A stretch of DNA of 64,000 nucleotides from Betaproteobacteria bacterium (GCA_016709665.1 JADJMI010000029.1:62001-126000), one strand, 5' to 3'. Shown: positions 8,372 through 17,176, counted from the first letter of the stretch. Made by a program: numbers and translations. Notes: a model not told the origin generated them from the sequence alone.

Positions 8372-10801
8372 ATGGCGGCCGGTCCTGGCCCGCTTCTTCT
8401 TGCCCAGCTCGCGCTCGCGCTGGCGCAGCACGTCGATCATCACGTTGAAGACCCGGGCGAGCTGCCCGATCTCGTCGGCCGAGCGCACGCGCACCGTCGC
8501 CTTGTCGTAGTCGCCGCTCTTCAGGGCGTGGGCGGCGTCCTTCAGTTCCCCGATCGGGCGAACGATGGTGCGCGAGAACCACACCGCCAGCACGAGGAAC
8601 ACGAGGCCGACGATCCCGACGCTGTAGAGCACCGTGCGCAGCAGCTCGCGCAGCGGCGCCTCGAAATACTCGCGCGTCTCGCCCATGGCCACCACCCAGT
8701 CGTGGCCGGCCACCGGGGCGAAACCGGCGATGGCCGGGCCCTCGCCCGTGAGAGAGGCGTAGCTCGCGTTGCCCTGCTTCTTGGCGCCCACGATCGCCGC
8801 GGCGAGGTCCGTCGCGTTCACCGTCTCGATGCTGTCGCGCCGGTAGCGCTGGTCCGCCACGATGGCCTTGAGCGTCTCCGGCGGCAGGGGGGCGAGGCTC
8901 TTGTAGATGAGCCACGGGTCCGAGTGGTGCAGCAGGATGCCGTCGCCGTCGACCAGCATCGCCGTGCGCGCCGTGGTGCCGCGCGATTCCTCGAGGATGG
9001 CCGCCACGGAGCTCGCGCGCACGCGCAGCGTGACGACGCCGATCACCTGGCCTTTCTCGTCCTTCACCGGGTTGGCGAAGAAGGCGCCCGAGGCGCCCGC
9101 CGTCGCGCCCACGATGATGCCGGTGGTGTAGGGCCGTCCCTGGCTCGCCTCCTGGAAGTAGCGGCGGAACTTGAAGTTGCCGCCCGGCACCGTCTTGTTC
9201 GTGGAGGTGAGCGCGGTGCCGCCGGCGTCCAGCAGCGTGACCACGTCGACGTCGGTGTTGGCCTTCACCAGGCCCTCGAGCTTCGCGAGGATCTGCGCCT
9301 TGCCCGCCTCCGTGGGCTTCTTCAGGAAGGCGACGAAGTCCTCGTCGTTGCCCAGGAACATGCCGAGGTTGCGGCTGTCCGTGAGCAGCTGCGAGATGCG
9401 CCCGGCGACGCTCGCGGCCAGCTGCTCGAGGTTGCGCAGCTCGCCCGCGCTCACCCGCTCCACGCTGCCGCGATAGTTGTAGAGCGCCGTGATGACCATG
9501 GGCGCGAGGGCCGCGAGCACCATCGCGAGCGTCATCTTGAAGGCGAGCGGCCAGGACCCGGGCCTCGCGACCTGCGCGATTCCCCGCCCGACCTTCGCCT
9601 TGAGGAGCTTGGGGGAACGCAGCACCGCGCCCCAGCCTTCCTGGCCCTCGGACTCGACCGCGCCGGCGGTGAGCGCCGTCTGCAGGTCGACGCCTTCCGG
9701 GTGGCCGGCGAAGAGCGCCGCGCGGAACTCGGCCACGTCCCGCGGCCGGTCCTTCGATTCGGGCGCGAGCGCCCAGTCGACGGCCTTGAGGAAGGCCTCG
9801 CTGTACCGGCCCTTGCCCGCTTCCACCGCCGGGGTCATCGGGTCGGGGAACACCATGCGGTCCGGCGCGGCCGCGGGCTTCTTCCCCGTGACCATCCAGT
9901 AGAGCGTCGCGCCGAAGGCGTAGAGGTCGGTGTACGGGCCCTGCTCGCCCATCACGTACTGCTCGATGGGGCCGTAGCCCGGGGTCACGACGTAGCTCGC
10001 GTCCGTCTGTTCTTCCGCCGCCCGGCGCGCCGCGCCGAAGTCGAGCAGCACGAGCGAGCCGTCGCCGTCGCGCACGTAGATGTTGTCGGGCTTGATGTCG
10101 CGGTGCAGGAAGCCCGCCTCGTGCACCACCGCCAGGCCGTCGAGCAGCGGCCCGAAGAGGCCGAGCAGCTCCACCTCGGGCGCGTCCGCGTGCTTGCGCC
10201 ACCAGTTCTTGAGGGATTCGCCGCGCTCGTACTCGAGCACCATGTAGGCCGTGTTGTTGGCCTCGAAGAAGCGCGCCACGCGCACGATGTGCGGGTGGCG
10301 GAAGGTGGCGAGGGTGCGCGCCTCGACGAGGTAGCTCTCCAGGCCCTTCTCGTACGTCTCCTCGTCGCCCGCGCTGCGCGGGGTCACCGTCACGTCCGTG
10401 GCCCGGCGGGCGAACTGCTCCGGCAGGTACTCCTTGATCGCCACCTTCGCGTTCAGGTTCACGTCGCTCGCGAGGTAGGTGATCCCGAAGCCCCCCTGGC
10501 CCAGCACGTTGTCGACGCGGTATTCGTGCAGCCGGTAGCCGATGGGCAGCGCGACGGCCTCGACCACCTTGGGCGCCTTGGGGGCCGGCGCGAGGCTCGC
10601 CGGCGCAAGGACGGCCGTGGGCGTCGAGGGAACGGTGACGTCCGGATCGCCGGTGACCGGGACGGTCGCGTCGGCATCCGCCCGCACCGGAACCGTGGCG
10701 TCGGCGTCCGCGGCCGGGGCCGGGGGCTTCAGCGGTCCGTCGCGCGCCAGCCGGGTGATGTCGGGCCGCGAGTCGCGATCATTATCGTCAGGGGGATTCA
10801 T
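8369..10801 (-). CDS. Membrane Ser/Thr protein kinase with periplasmic Cache sensor and C-terminal HAMP
   Basis: In the 810-residue protein the kinase comes first: G-loop GQGGFG at 101-106, Lys123 in VAIKEYL, HRDIKPDN with Asp235, and DFG with Asp254. A membrane helix lies near 418-441, a periplasmic double-Cache-like domain about 445-715 (FKFRRYFQEASQGRPYTTGIIVG, DGDGILLHHSD), a second helix near 722-742, and a HAMP domain to about 796. The first 60 residues hold three T-V-P motifs, with Thr at 36, 46 and 56 in an exact 10-residue period, which are plausible phosphorylation sites. Kinase ahead of the sensor, and HAMP with nothing after it, reverse the usual order. It is convergent with the FHA cyclase, a possible partner (inference). 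Confidence 0.9.
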   Translation of the reverse strand: MNPPDDNDRDSRPDITRLARDGPLKPPAPAADADATVPVRADADATVPVTGDPDVTVPSTPTAVLAPASLAPAPKAPKVVEAVALPIGYRLHEYRVDNVLGQGGFGITYLASDVNLNAKVAIKEYLPEQFARRATDVTVTPRSAGDEETYEKGLESYLVEARTLATFRHPHIVRVARFFEANNTAYMVLEYERGESLKNWWRKHADAPEVELLGLFGPLLDGLAVVHEAGFLHRDIKPDNIYVRDGDGSLVLLDFGAARRAAEEQTDASYVVTPGYGPIEQYVMGEQGPYTDLYAFGATLYWMVTGKKPAAAPDRMVFPDPMTPAVEAGKGRYSEAFLKAVDWALAPESKDRPRDVAEFRAALFAGHPEGVDLQTALTAGAVESEGQEGWGAVLRSPKLLKAKVGRGIAQVARPGSWPLAFKMTLAMVLAALAPMVITALYNYRGSVERVSAGELRNLEQLAASVAGRISQLLTDSRNLGMFLGNDEDFVAFLKKPTEAGKAQILAKLEGLVKANTDVDVVTLLDAGGTALTSTNKTVPGGNFKFRRYFQEASQGRPYTTGIIVGATAGASGAFFANPVKDEKGQVIGVVTLRVRASSVAAILEESRGTTARTAMLVDGDGILLHHSDPWLIYKSLAPLPPETLKAIVADQRYRRDSIETVNATDLAAAIVGAKKQGNASYASLTGEGPAIAGFAPVAGHDWVVAMGETREYFEAPLRELLRTVLYSVGIVGLVFLVLAVWFSRTIVRPIGELKDAAHALKSGDYDKATVRVRSADEIGQLARVFNVMIDVLRQRERELGKKKRARTGRH

Positions 10802-10931
10802 GCGTTATGCTCGGCGCCGGGCTCGTCGGGAAGCGGGCCCATGTTACCTGAAGGAACTGGCCGGGCCGCCGTCAACGCATCGTTACGGCCGCATTCGCGC
10901 CGCCTCGAGAAAAACGGAGAAAGGGCTCACG

Positions 10932-11540
10932 ATGCGCATCGAACCGGTCACCCTGGTCGGCAAGCACCTTCGGCTCGAGCCCCTCACGCTCGATCACGTG
11001 CAGGATCTCGATTACGCCTGCAAGGATTCCCCGGACGGCAAGCGCACCATCTGGCGCTACCTGCTCGACGCCCGCATCTACCGCAGCGTCGGCATGCCGG
11101 GGCTCGTCGCCTCCCTGCTCGAGCGCCAGGCCGCGGGCACGGACCTGCCCTTCGCCATGATCGACCTGAAGACGGGCAACGCGGTGGGCACCACGCGCTT
11201 CATGGAGATCGAGCTCGAGAACCGCTGCGTGGAGATCGGCACCTTCATCGGCCTGAATTTCCAGCGCGAGGGCCTCAACCTCGAGAGCAAGCAGCTCATG
11301 CTCCGGCACGCCTTCGACACGCTGGGGGTGATGCGCGTGCAGTTCAAGATCGACCATCGCAACTTCGCCTCGCTCGACGCGATCGAGCGGCTGCGCGCCT
11401 ACCGGGAGGGCGTGCTGAGGAACCACATCCTCCTCGCGGACGGCTCCCCGCGCTCCTCGGTCTACTACAGCATCCTCGACTCGGAGTGGCCCGCCATCGA
11501 GCTGCATCTCGAGGCGCTCATGGCGCGCTCGGGCGGCTAG
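10932..11540 (+). CDS. GNAT-family N-acetyltransferase (RimJ/RimL type)
   Basis: ATG 10932 follows an A/G-rich site (GGAGAAAGGG). The 202-residue product opens with LRLEPLTLDHVQDL and has GTTRFMEIELENRCVEIGTFIGLNFQ and a conserved FDTLGVMRVQFKIDHRN block, as in RimJ/RimL-type acetyltransferases that modify ribosomal-protein N-termini or small amines with acetyl-CoA. The acetyl-CoA loop is unusual: the common R-G-x-G motif is replaced by QREGLN. It is 13 bases ahead of the next gene, so it may head the operon that runs to 15262. Confidence 0.8.
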   Translation: MRIEPVTLVGKHLRLEPLTLDHVQDLDYACKDSPDGKRTIWRYLLDARIYRSVGMPGLVASLLERQAAGTDLPFAMIDLKTGNAVGTTRFMEIELENRCVEIGTFIGLNFQREGLNLESKQLMLRHAFDTLGVMRVQFKIDHRNFASLDAIERLRAYREGVLRNHILLADGSPRSSVYYSILDSEWPAIELHLEALMARSGG

Positions 11541-11553
11541 GGCCCCGCGCCCC

Positions 11554-12282
11554 ATGACGTCGCTTCCGCGGCGCCTCTTCTGGCTGGCGTTCTGGGTCGT
11601 GGGCTTCGCCGTCGCCATGACGGGACTCCTGCTCTACTTCAAGTACCAGTCGGTCTTCACGGGCCTGCAGCGCGACCGCATCCTGCTCGTCGCCCGCGAG
11701 ATCGACGAGATCGCCGAGCGCGACCTGTCGCTGGGCCAGGATTTCTGGGGCATCGACACGCTGCCGGAGGTGATCGAGCGCCGCCGCACGGCCGAGACCT
11801 TCCTGCAGGCGATCGACGTGGCCGGGCCCGACGGCCGCATCGCCTATGCCTCGGACATGTCGCGCATGGGCTCCTCGCTGCCGCCGGAATGGATGCCGCT
11901 CGTCACGAAGCCGGCCCCGCTCGCCGCCTTCTCGCCGTCGCGGGACGAGGCCGTCGTCTCCTCGCCCATCCGCAACGGCTTCGGGCAGGTGGCGGGGTAC
12001 ACCGTCGTGCGCTACGGCCGCGAGCTCGAGCACGAAGCCATGGCGAAGTTCACGCGGGAGATCGTCTTCGCCTGCGGCGTGTCCTGGGCCGGGTTCACCT
12101 TGCTCCTTTTCGCCCTGCTGATGGCGATGCGCCGCAGGATCGAAGGCGTCTTCGGCCGGGCGGCCGATGCCGTCGACGGCACGGGCCCGGTGCCCGCGGC
12201 GCTCGCGCAGGAACTCGGGCGCGCCGGCGAGCGGTTCGCGCAGGCCGAGCGGCTCCTTCACGCCGCGGGGAGCCCCCGTTGA
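11554..12282 (+). CDS. Membrane protein with periplasmic sensor-like domain and no output domain
   Basis: The 242-residue protein has a membrane helix at about 8-29, a periplasmic part of about 140 residues (QAIDVAGPDGRIAYASDMSRMG, VVSSPIRNGFGQVAGYTVVRYG) that resembles single-Cache/PAS-like ligand-sensing domains, a second helix at about 170-191, and a short HAMP-like cytoplasmic tail. There is no kinase, cyclase or methyl-accepting region, so it may pass its signal to the next protein. The next gene starts inside its stop codon. I do not know a named family for it. Confidence 0.65.
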   Translation: MTSLPRRLFWLAFWVVGFAVAMTGLLLYFKYQSVFTGLQRDRILLVAREIDEIAERDLSLGQDFWGIDTLPEVIERRRTAETFLQAIDVAGPDGRIAYASDMSRMGSSLPPEWMPLVTKPAPLAAFSPSRDEAVVSSPIRNGFGQVAGYTVVRYGRELEHEAMAKFTREIVFACGVSWAGFTLLLFALLMAMRRRIEGVFGRAADAVDGTGPVPAALAQELGRAGERFAQAERLLHAAGSPR

Positions 12283-14258
12283 AGCGGATGAGCTTCTTCC
12301 ACCGGCAGATGGCCTGGGCGATGGCGGCCATCCTCGCGGTCGTCATGGCGGCCATCGCCGCCACCGTCGCCCTGGCGTACCGCAGCTTCGAGGAAAGCGT
12401 CGGTCCGCAGGTCCTCGCGAAGGCGAATACGGCCGGGCGCTCGATCGCCGATACCCTCGCGCTCGCGGCGAAGCACGAGCTGCCGCTGGACCGCCTGGTC
12501 GGCGTGGAGGATCTCTTCGGCGAGGCGCAGAAGCGCTATCCGGAGTTCGCCCGCATCGACCTGCTCCGGGCGGGCCAGCCGCTCTACGCGAAAGGCGCCG
12601 AGGCGGGCGGCGCGCTCGTCGCCCGGGCTCCCGTGGCGGGCTACGAGAAGGATCGCGCGGAGATCGCCGTCGCCGTGGATCCCGCCTTCGTGCGCCGCAT
12701 CTTCCAGGAGATGACTCTCGACCTGGTCGTGGTCGCGGTGGTGGCGCTCTTCGTCTCGCTGGAACTGCTCTACTTCCTGGCCGCGGGAATCCTCGCGGAC
12801 CTGGGGCGGCTGCGCGCGCAGCTCGCCGCCTTCGGGCGCGGTGCCTTCGTTCCGCTGCCGAAGCCCGCGTGGCTCGGCGTCGCCCTCGGCGATGCCCTGG
12901 AACGGCGGCGCGCGGCGATCGCGCGGCGCCACGACGCGCTGGCCCCGGCCGACCGTCCCGCGCCCGGACCGGACTTCACCTTCGCCGACACGCGCGGGGC
13001 CCGCGGAACCAACGACGCGGCCTTCGTGATGGGCGCGATGCGCACGCCCTTCTTCCTCCTGCTGCTCGCCGACGACCTCTCGCGCGCCTTCCTGCCGGTG
13101 TTCGCGGCGGGGTTGCCCGCGGGCGGGCTCGCGCTCTCGCCCAACCTCGTGGCGAGCCTGCCCGTCGTGGTGTTCATGGTCGTCGTCGCGCTCTCGCAGC
13201 CGGTGCTGGGCGGGTGGAGCGAGCGCGTGGGGCGGCGCAAGTCCTTCCTCGCCGGCGCCGGCGTCGCGCTCGTCGCGCACGCGCTTTCCGCGCAGTCCTC
13301 GAGCCTGCCGGAACTGCTCGCCTGGCGCGTCGCCGGCGGCGCGGCCTGGGCCATCGCCTTCGTCGCGGCGCAGGGCTACATCCTCGACCACACGGATTCG
13401 CGCACGCGCACCGCGGGCCTCGCGGCCTTCGTAGGCATCATCATGGTCTCGCTCATCTGCGGGCCGTCCATCGGCGGCATCCTCGCCGACGGCTTCGGCC
13501 ATCGCGGCACGCTCGCCCTGGGCGCGGCGCTCGCGGCGCTGGGCTTCTTCCTCGCCTGGCGCCGGCTTCCGGCCGACCGCGCGCCCGCGGCATCGGCGCC
13601 GGCCGGAGCGACGAAGGGCAGCCTCGCCGCGGTGCTCGCGAACCGCCGCTTCGTGGCGCTGCTGCTCCTGGCCGCCGTGCCCGCGAAGGTGATCCTCATC
13701 GGGACCTGCTACTACCTCATCCCGCTCTACATCGTGGAACTGGGCAGCACCGCCGCGATGGCCGGGCGCCTCATCATGCTGTACTCGGTGATGATGGTGA
13801 TCCTGGTGCCGTGGATGGCGGGCTGGGTCGTCGCCCGGCGCGCGCGCGAGGACGCGAGGCCCGAGCCCGCGTTCGTCGCCGCCGGCCTCGCCCTTTCCGG
13901 GCTCGCGGGCCTCGCGATGCTGCTGCCCTTCGGCGTGTTCTCGGCGCTCGCGCTCGTGCTGCTGCTGGGCATCGGGCAATCGCTCAGCATCTCGCCGCAG
14001 GCCGCGATGGTGGCGGAAGTGTGCCAGCGCGAGATCGCCACGCTGGGGCAAGGCGCCGTGTACGGCGTCTTCCGCCTCGTGGAGCGCCTGGGCAACGCGG
14101 CGGGGCCGCTTCTCGCCGCGATCCTGCTCGAGACGATCGGCTTCCGGAATTCCTTCGTCGCCCTCGGTGCGGGGGTGCTCGCGTGCGCCCTGCTCTTCGC
14201 CGCCATCTTCCTGCCCCGGGGCATGCCGGGCCGGGTCGCGACGCAGGCGGCGCCATGA
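12279..14258 (+). CDS. Fusion of a periplasmic sensor-like module to an MFS transporter
   Basis: I start at TTG 12279, which overlaps the previous stop and has GGGGAG 6 bases upstream; ATG 12288 is the alternative. Residues about 10-33 and 148-170 are membrane helices around a periplasmic domain of about 115 residues (VEDLFGEAQKRYPEFARIDLLRAGQ), like the upstream protein. A linker follows, then a full 12-helix MFS transporter from about 248 to the end, with the loop signature GGWSERVGRRKS. At 659 residues it is far longer than a usual MFS protein (about 400). Sensor-MFS fusions are uncommon; the layout suggests gated transport or a transporter acting as sensor. The next gene overlaps by four bases (ATGA). 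Confidence 0.85.
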   Translation: MKRMSFFHRQMAWAMAAILAVVMAAIAATVALAYRSFEESVGPQVLAKANTAGRSIADTLALAAKHELPLDRLVGVEDLFGEAQKRYPEFARIDLLRAGQPLYAKGAEAGGALVARAPVAGYEKDRAEIAVAVDPAFVRRIFQEMTLDLVVVAVVALFVSLELLYFLAAGILADLGRLRAQLAAFGRGAFVPLPKPAWLGVALGDALERRRAAIARRHDALAPADRPAPGPDFTFADTRGARGTNDAAFVMGAMRTPFFLLLLADDLSRAFLPVFAAGLPAGGLALSPNLVASLPVVVFMVVVALSQPVLGGWSERVGRRKSFLAGAGVALVAHALSAQSSSLPELLAWRVAGGAAWAIAFVAAQGYILDHTDSRTRTAGLAAFVGIIMVSLICGPSIGGILADGFGHRGTLALGAALAALGFFLAWRRLPADRAPAASAPAGATKGSLAAVLANRRFVALLLLAAVPAKVILIGTCYYLIPLYIVELGSTAAMAGRLIMLYSVMMVILVPWMAGWVVARRAREDARPEPAFVAAGLALSGLAGLAMLLPFGVFSALALVLLLGIGQSLSISPQAAMVAEVCQREIATLGQGAVYGVFRLVERLGNAAGPLLAAILLETIGFRNSFVALGAGVLACALLFAAIFLPRGMPGRVATQAAP

Positions 14259-15262
14259 GGCGGCGCGTTCTCGGCACAATGGCGGGCGCGGCCGCCCTGG
14301 CCGCCATCGGTTCCGTGGCGACCCTCGCCCAGCCCCGCGCCGCCAAGCGCATCTATGCCGTCACCTGGCGCGGACGCACGCAGGTGGAGCAGGGTTTCAC
14401 CGACTACCTGGGCAAGAGCGGCCTGCCGGTGGAATTCACCTGGCGCGACGCGGCGCAGGGCACGGCCCGCATCGCCGAGTTCGCCCGCGAGATCCGCGAG
14501 ACGAAGCCCGACCTCGTCTACACCTGGGGCACGCCGCCCACGCTCGGGCTCGCGGGCCCGTTCGACCGGGTGGACCCGGCGAAGCACCTGACGGGCATTC
14601 CCCTCGTGTTCGCGCTCGTCGCCTCGCCCGTGGGCGCGAAGCTCGTGCCCTCGCTCAAGGACCAGGGCCGCGACGTGACCGGCGTCTACCACGTGGCGGC
14701 CATCGCTTCGCAGGTCGAGGCGATGCGCGCCTACCGCCGCTTCTCGAAGGTGGGGGTGATCTACAACGCGGCGGAGCTCAATTCGGTGGCCACCGCGGCG
14801 GCCCTGAAGGACCTGGCGAGGACGCAGGGCTTCGAGGTGATCGAGCAGGCCTTCGACCGGGGCGCGGACGGCAAGCCGCTGCCCACGGGCATCGAGGAGA
14901 AGATCGCGGCGCTCGCGCGCGGCGGGGCCGAGTGGCTCTACCTCGGGCCGGACACCTATCTTTTTTCGCAGGTGGAGCGGATCGCCGCGGCGGCGATGGC
15001 CGCGAAGCTGCCCACGTTCTCGGCGACGGAGGGCGTGCTCAATTCGCCCGCGCCCGTCCTCACCGGCCTCGTCTCGAGCTACTACACCATCGGGCAGTTC
15101 GCCGGCTTCAAGGCCGAGCAGATCCTCGCCCGGGGGCTGCGCGCGCGCGACATTCCCATCGAGACGCTGACGCGCTATTCGTTCGTCGTGCGCATGGAAG
15201 TCGCGAAGGCCCTGGGGTTCCTGCCGCCCGTCTCGCTCTTCAACCACGCCATCATCCGCTGA
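14255..15262 (+). CDS. ABC-type periplasmic substrate-binding protein (ABC_sub_bind family) without its own permease
   Basis: The 335-residue protein has a signal peptide (RRRVLGTMAGAAALAAIGSVATLA) and the two-lobe pattern of the ABC_sub_bind family: DLVYTWGTPPTLGL, IPLVFALVASPVGAKLV, FSKVGVIYNAAELNS, GAEWLYLGPDTYLFSQ. These proteins bind small ligands in the periplasm. No ABC permease or ATPase gene is nearby; the gene overlaps the sensor-MFS gene by four bases. This makes it likely that it presents a ligand to the sensor domains or to the MFS carrier. Function is inferred from context only. Confidence 0.85.
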   Translation: MRRRVLGTMAGAAALAAIGSVATLAQPRAAKRIYAVTWRGRTQVEQGFTDYLGKSGLPVEFTWRDAAQGTARIAEFAREIRETKPDLVYTWGTPPTLGLAGPFDRVDPAKHLTGIPLVFALVASPVGAKLVPSLKDQGRDVTGVYHVAAIASQVEAMRAYRRFSKVGVIYNAAELNSVATAAALKDLARTQGFEVIEQAFDRGADGKPLPTGIEEKIAALARGGAEWLYLGPDTYLFSQVERIAAAAMAAKLPTFSATEGVLNSPAPVLTGLVSSYYTIGQFAGFKAEQILARGLRARDIPIETLTRYSFVVRMEVAKALGFLPPVSLFNHAIIR

Positions 15263-15344
15263 TCGCCGCCGGCAAAGCCGACGGGGGCGAGACCCGTTCC
15301 GGTCCCGCCCCCGCCTCGCCTGCTGGCTTGTCCGCCGGCGATCA
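15260..15344. terminator. Nested hairpins between convergent genes, probable two-way terminator
   Basis: An inner stem pairs 15283-15294 with 15301-15312 (12 pairs, one mismatch, 6-base loop). An outer imperfect stem pairs 15260-15279 with 15325-15344. There is no T-run on either strand, so it may slow rather than end transcription. It begins in the stop codon of the binding-protein gene and ends 8 bases before the stop of the convergent gene. Confidence 0.55.
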
Positions 15345-15352
15345 CGGCACCG

Positions 15353-17176
15353 TCAGGCGCGCGCGGCCGTGCCTTCGATGCGCACCTTCGTGCGGACGGT
15401 CGACGTCTCGCTCTCGCGCTCCATCTCGACCTGCAGCCGGCCCCCGTCTTCCCGGTGGGCCGAGGCGGCGTACGAACCGTTGTGCGTCGCGTTGGCGCAG
15501 CCCGAAGCCGTGACCGTGCCGGTGTAGCGCTGCGTGGCCGCGTCGGAGAGCGTGAGGGTGCCGGCGAAGCTGCAGCCGAAGCCCGTGCCCGTGAGCGCGC
15601 CGCCGGAGGAAACCGCGAGGCTCACGTTGCCGCCCACCGAGGTGGTCGCGCGCGTCTCGTTGCCGTTGGTGCGCGTGCGGGTCTCGATCGACGCGGTGAA
15701 GGCGCCCGTGAAGCTGCCCGTGATGCCCGGCGTTCCCGGCGTCGTCGGGGTGGTCGGCGTCGTGGGCGTCGTGGGCGTGGTCGGCGTCGTCGCGCCGCTC
15801 ACCAGCTTGCCCTCGATCCGCGCCTTCGTCGTGACGCCGGCCGATTCGCTTTCGCGCTCCAGCTCGACCTCGAGCTTGCCGTCGTCGCGCTTCACCTTGG
15901 TCTCGGCGTAGCTGCCGTTGAAGACGCTCTCGGAGCAACCCGTGGCCGTGACGGTGCCGCCGAAGATGCCGGCGACCGCGGTGGGCGAGAGCGAGCCCGC
16001 GAACGAGCAGCCGAAGCCCGAGCCCGTGAGTCCGCCGGCATCGGTGATCCTGAGCGAGAGGGCCTGGTTGGCGGACACGAGCGGCGTGACGACGCCGCCG
16101 GAACGGCGCAGGGCGCTCCACGCGATCGTGCCGGACCAGTCGCCCGCGATGCCCGCGGAGGCCGGCGTGGAAGGCGTGGCGGGCGTCGTCGGCGTGGTGG
16201 GGGTCGTGACGACGGGCTGGCCACCCGAGAGCACGGCCTCGACATCGGCCTCGTTGGCGCCGTCGCCGCGCTTGAGGCGCACGGCGAGCGTGCCGTTGCC
16301 GAAGCGCTCGAGCTGGAAGCGGCGGTACGTGCCGTTGAAGGCGGCATCCTCGCAGCCCGTCGCGGCCAGCGTGCCGTTGAAGAGGGAGCGGAAGCCGTCG
16401 CCCTGCCCGACCTGCCCCGTGAAGGCGCAGCCGCGGCCCGAGCCCGTGACGGCGCCCGTGGCGGAGAAGGTGAAGGCGAGGTTCGCGGTGACCTTGCGCT
16501 CGACGCCCGCGATCTCGGTCTTCCAGCGCGCCGCGCCGGAGTAGCCGCCCGCGAGCGCCTCGAAGTTGGTCGTGGTGACCGGCAGGTTGGCGTTGGTGCC
16601 GGTGGACTTCGACTGCGCGCAGAAGGCGACGCCCTCGGCGATCCACGAGCGGTCCGCCATCAGGGTGCGCAGCTCGGAATCGTCCACGAACCGGTGGTTG
16701 GCGCCTTCGCCGCTCACGAAGCCGTTGTTGTAGACGCGCTGCAGGGCGATGGTGCCCGCCGAGCAGGAGCCGTTCACCGGGGCCTCGATGCGGAAGGCCT
16801 CGCCTTCGTACTGCCAGCCCGTCACGGTGCCGGTGCGGGCGCGCTCCTGCGACTCGAGTCCGCGCAGCAGCGCGACCTCGTCGGCGCTCGCCGTGTAGAA
16901 GTGCGAGTTGGCGGCGGAGGAATAGAAGCGATAGACCGGGGCCGTGCCGGTGCCCGCCTTGGCGGCGTCGAGCCAGGCGCGGAACGAGCGGCCGGTGCGG
17001 ACCCACCCCTGGCCGGCGCCGCCGCTGTCGATGAACTGGGCATCGGCGGCCGTGGCGGTCACGAAGTAGTGGTTGTTCGTGAGGTTGTAGTACTCGACCA
17101 CTTCCGTGTCCGTTTCGACGGCGAAAGCGGCGAGGGGAAGGGCGGCGAGAGCGGCGGCGAGAATCGTGCGTTTCAT
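15353..17176 (-). CDS. Secreted DUF5648 protein with three tandem beta-rich repeats and TTP linkers
   Basis: AAGGAG sits 7 bases before ATG 17176. The 607-residue protein has a signal peptide (ILAAALAALPLAAFA), then a DUF5648 domain (VEYYNLTNNHYFVTA, VYRFYSSAANSHFYTAS, WQYEGEAFR), a lectin-like fold of secreted proteins. Three related units of about 110 residues follow, each with a T-G-S/T-G-x-G-C-x-F-x-G motif and an NG-S/T-Y strand (GSGRGCAFTGQ, GSGFGCSFAGS, GTGFGCSFAGT). They are joined by Thr-Thr-Pro runs. The paired Cys residues suggest disulphides outside the cytoplasm. Role unknown; adhesion or carbohydrate binding is a guess. Confidence 0.85.
   Translation of the reverse strand: MKRTILAAALAALPLAAFAVETDTEVVEYYNLTNNHYFVTATAADAQFIDSGGAGQGWVRTGRSFRAWLDAAKAGTGTAPVYRFYSSAANSHFYTASADEVALLRGLESQERARTGTVTGWQYEGEAFRIEAPVNGSCSAGTIALQRVYNNGFVSGEGANHRFVDDSELRTLMADRSWIAEGVAFCAQSKSTGTNANLPVTTTNFEALAGGYSGAARWKTEIAGVERKVTANLAFTFSATGAVTGSGRGCAFTGQVGQGDGFRSLFNGTLAATGCEDAAFNGTYRRFQLERFGNGTLAVRLKRGDGANEADVEAVLSGGQPVVTTPTTPTTPATPSTPASAGIAGDWSGTIAWSALRRSGGVVTPLVSANQALSLRITDAGGLTGSGFGCSFAGSLSPTAVAGIFGGTVTATGCSESVFNGSYAETKVKRDDGKLEVELERESESAGVTTKARIEGKLVSGATTPTTPTTPTTPTTPTTPGTPGITGSFTGAFTASIETRTRTNGNETRATTSVGGNVSLAVSSGGALTGTGFGCSFAGTLTLSDAATQRYTGTVTASGCANATHNGSYAASAHREDGGRLQVEMERESETSTVRTKVRIEGTAARA
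15741..15790 (-). repeat. In-gene 9-base repeat encoding Thr-Thr-Pro
   Basis: Five to six units of a 9-base motif (about GTCGTGGGC on the plus strand) encode the second TTP linker of the DUF5648 protein. A shorter run lies at about 16185-16210 for the first linker. Copy number of such runs can change by slippage without breaking the frame. Confidence 0.75.
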
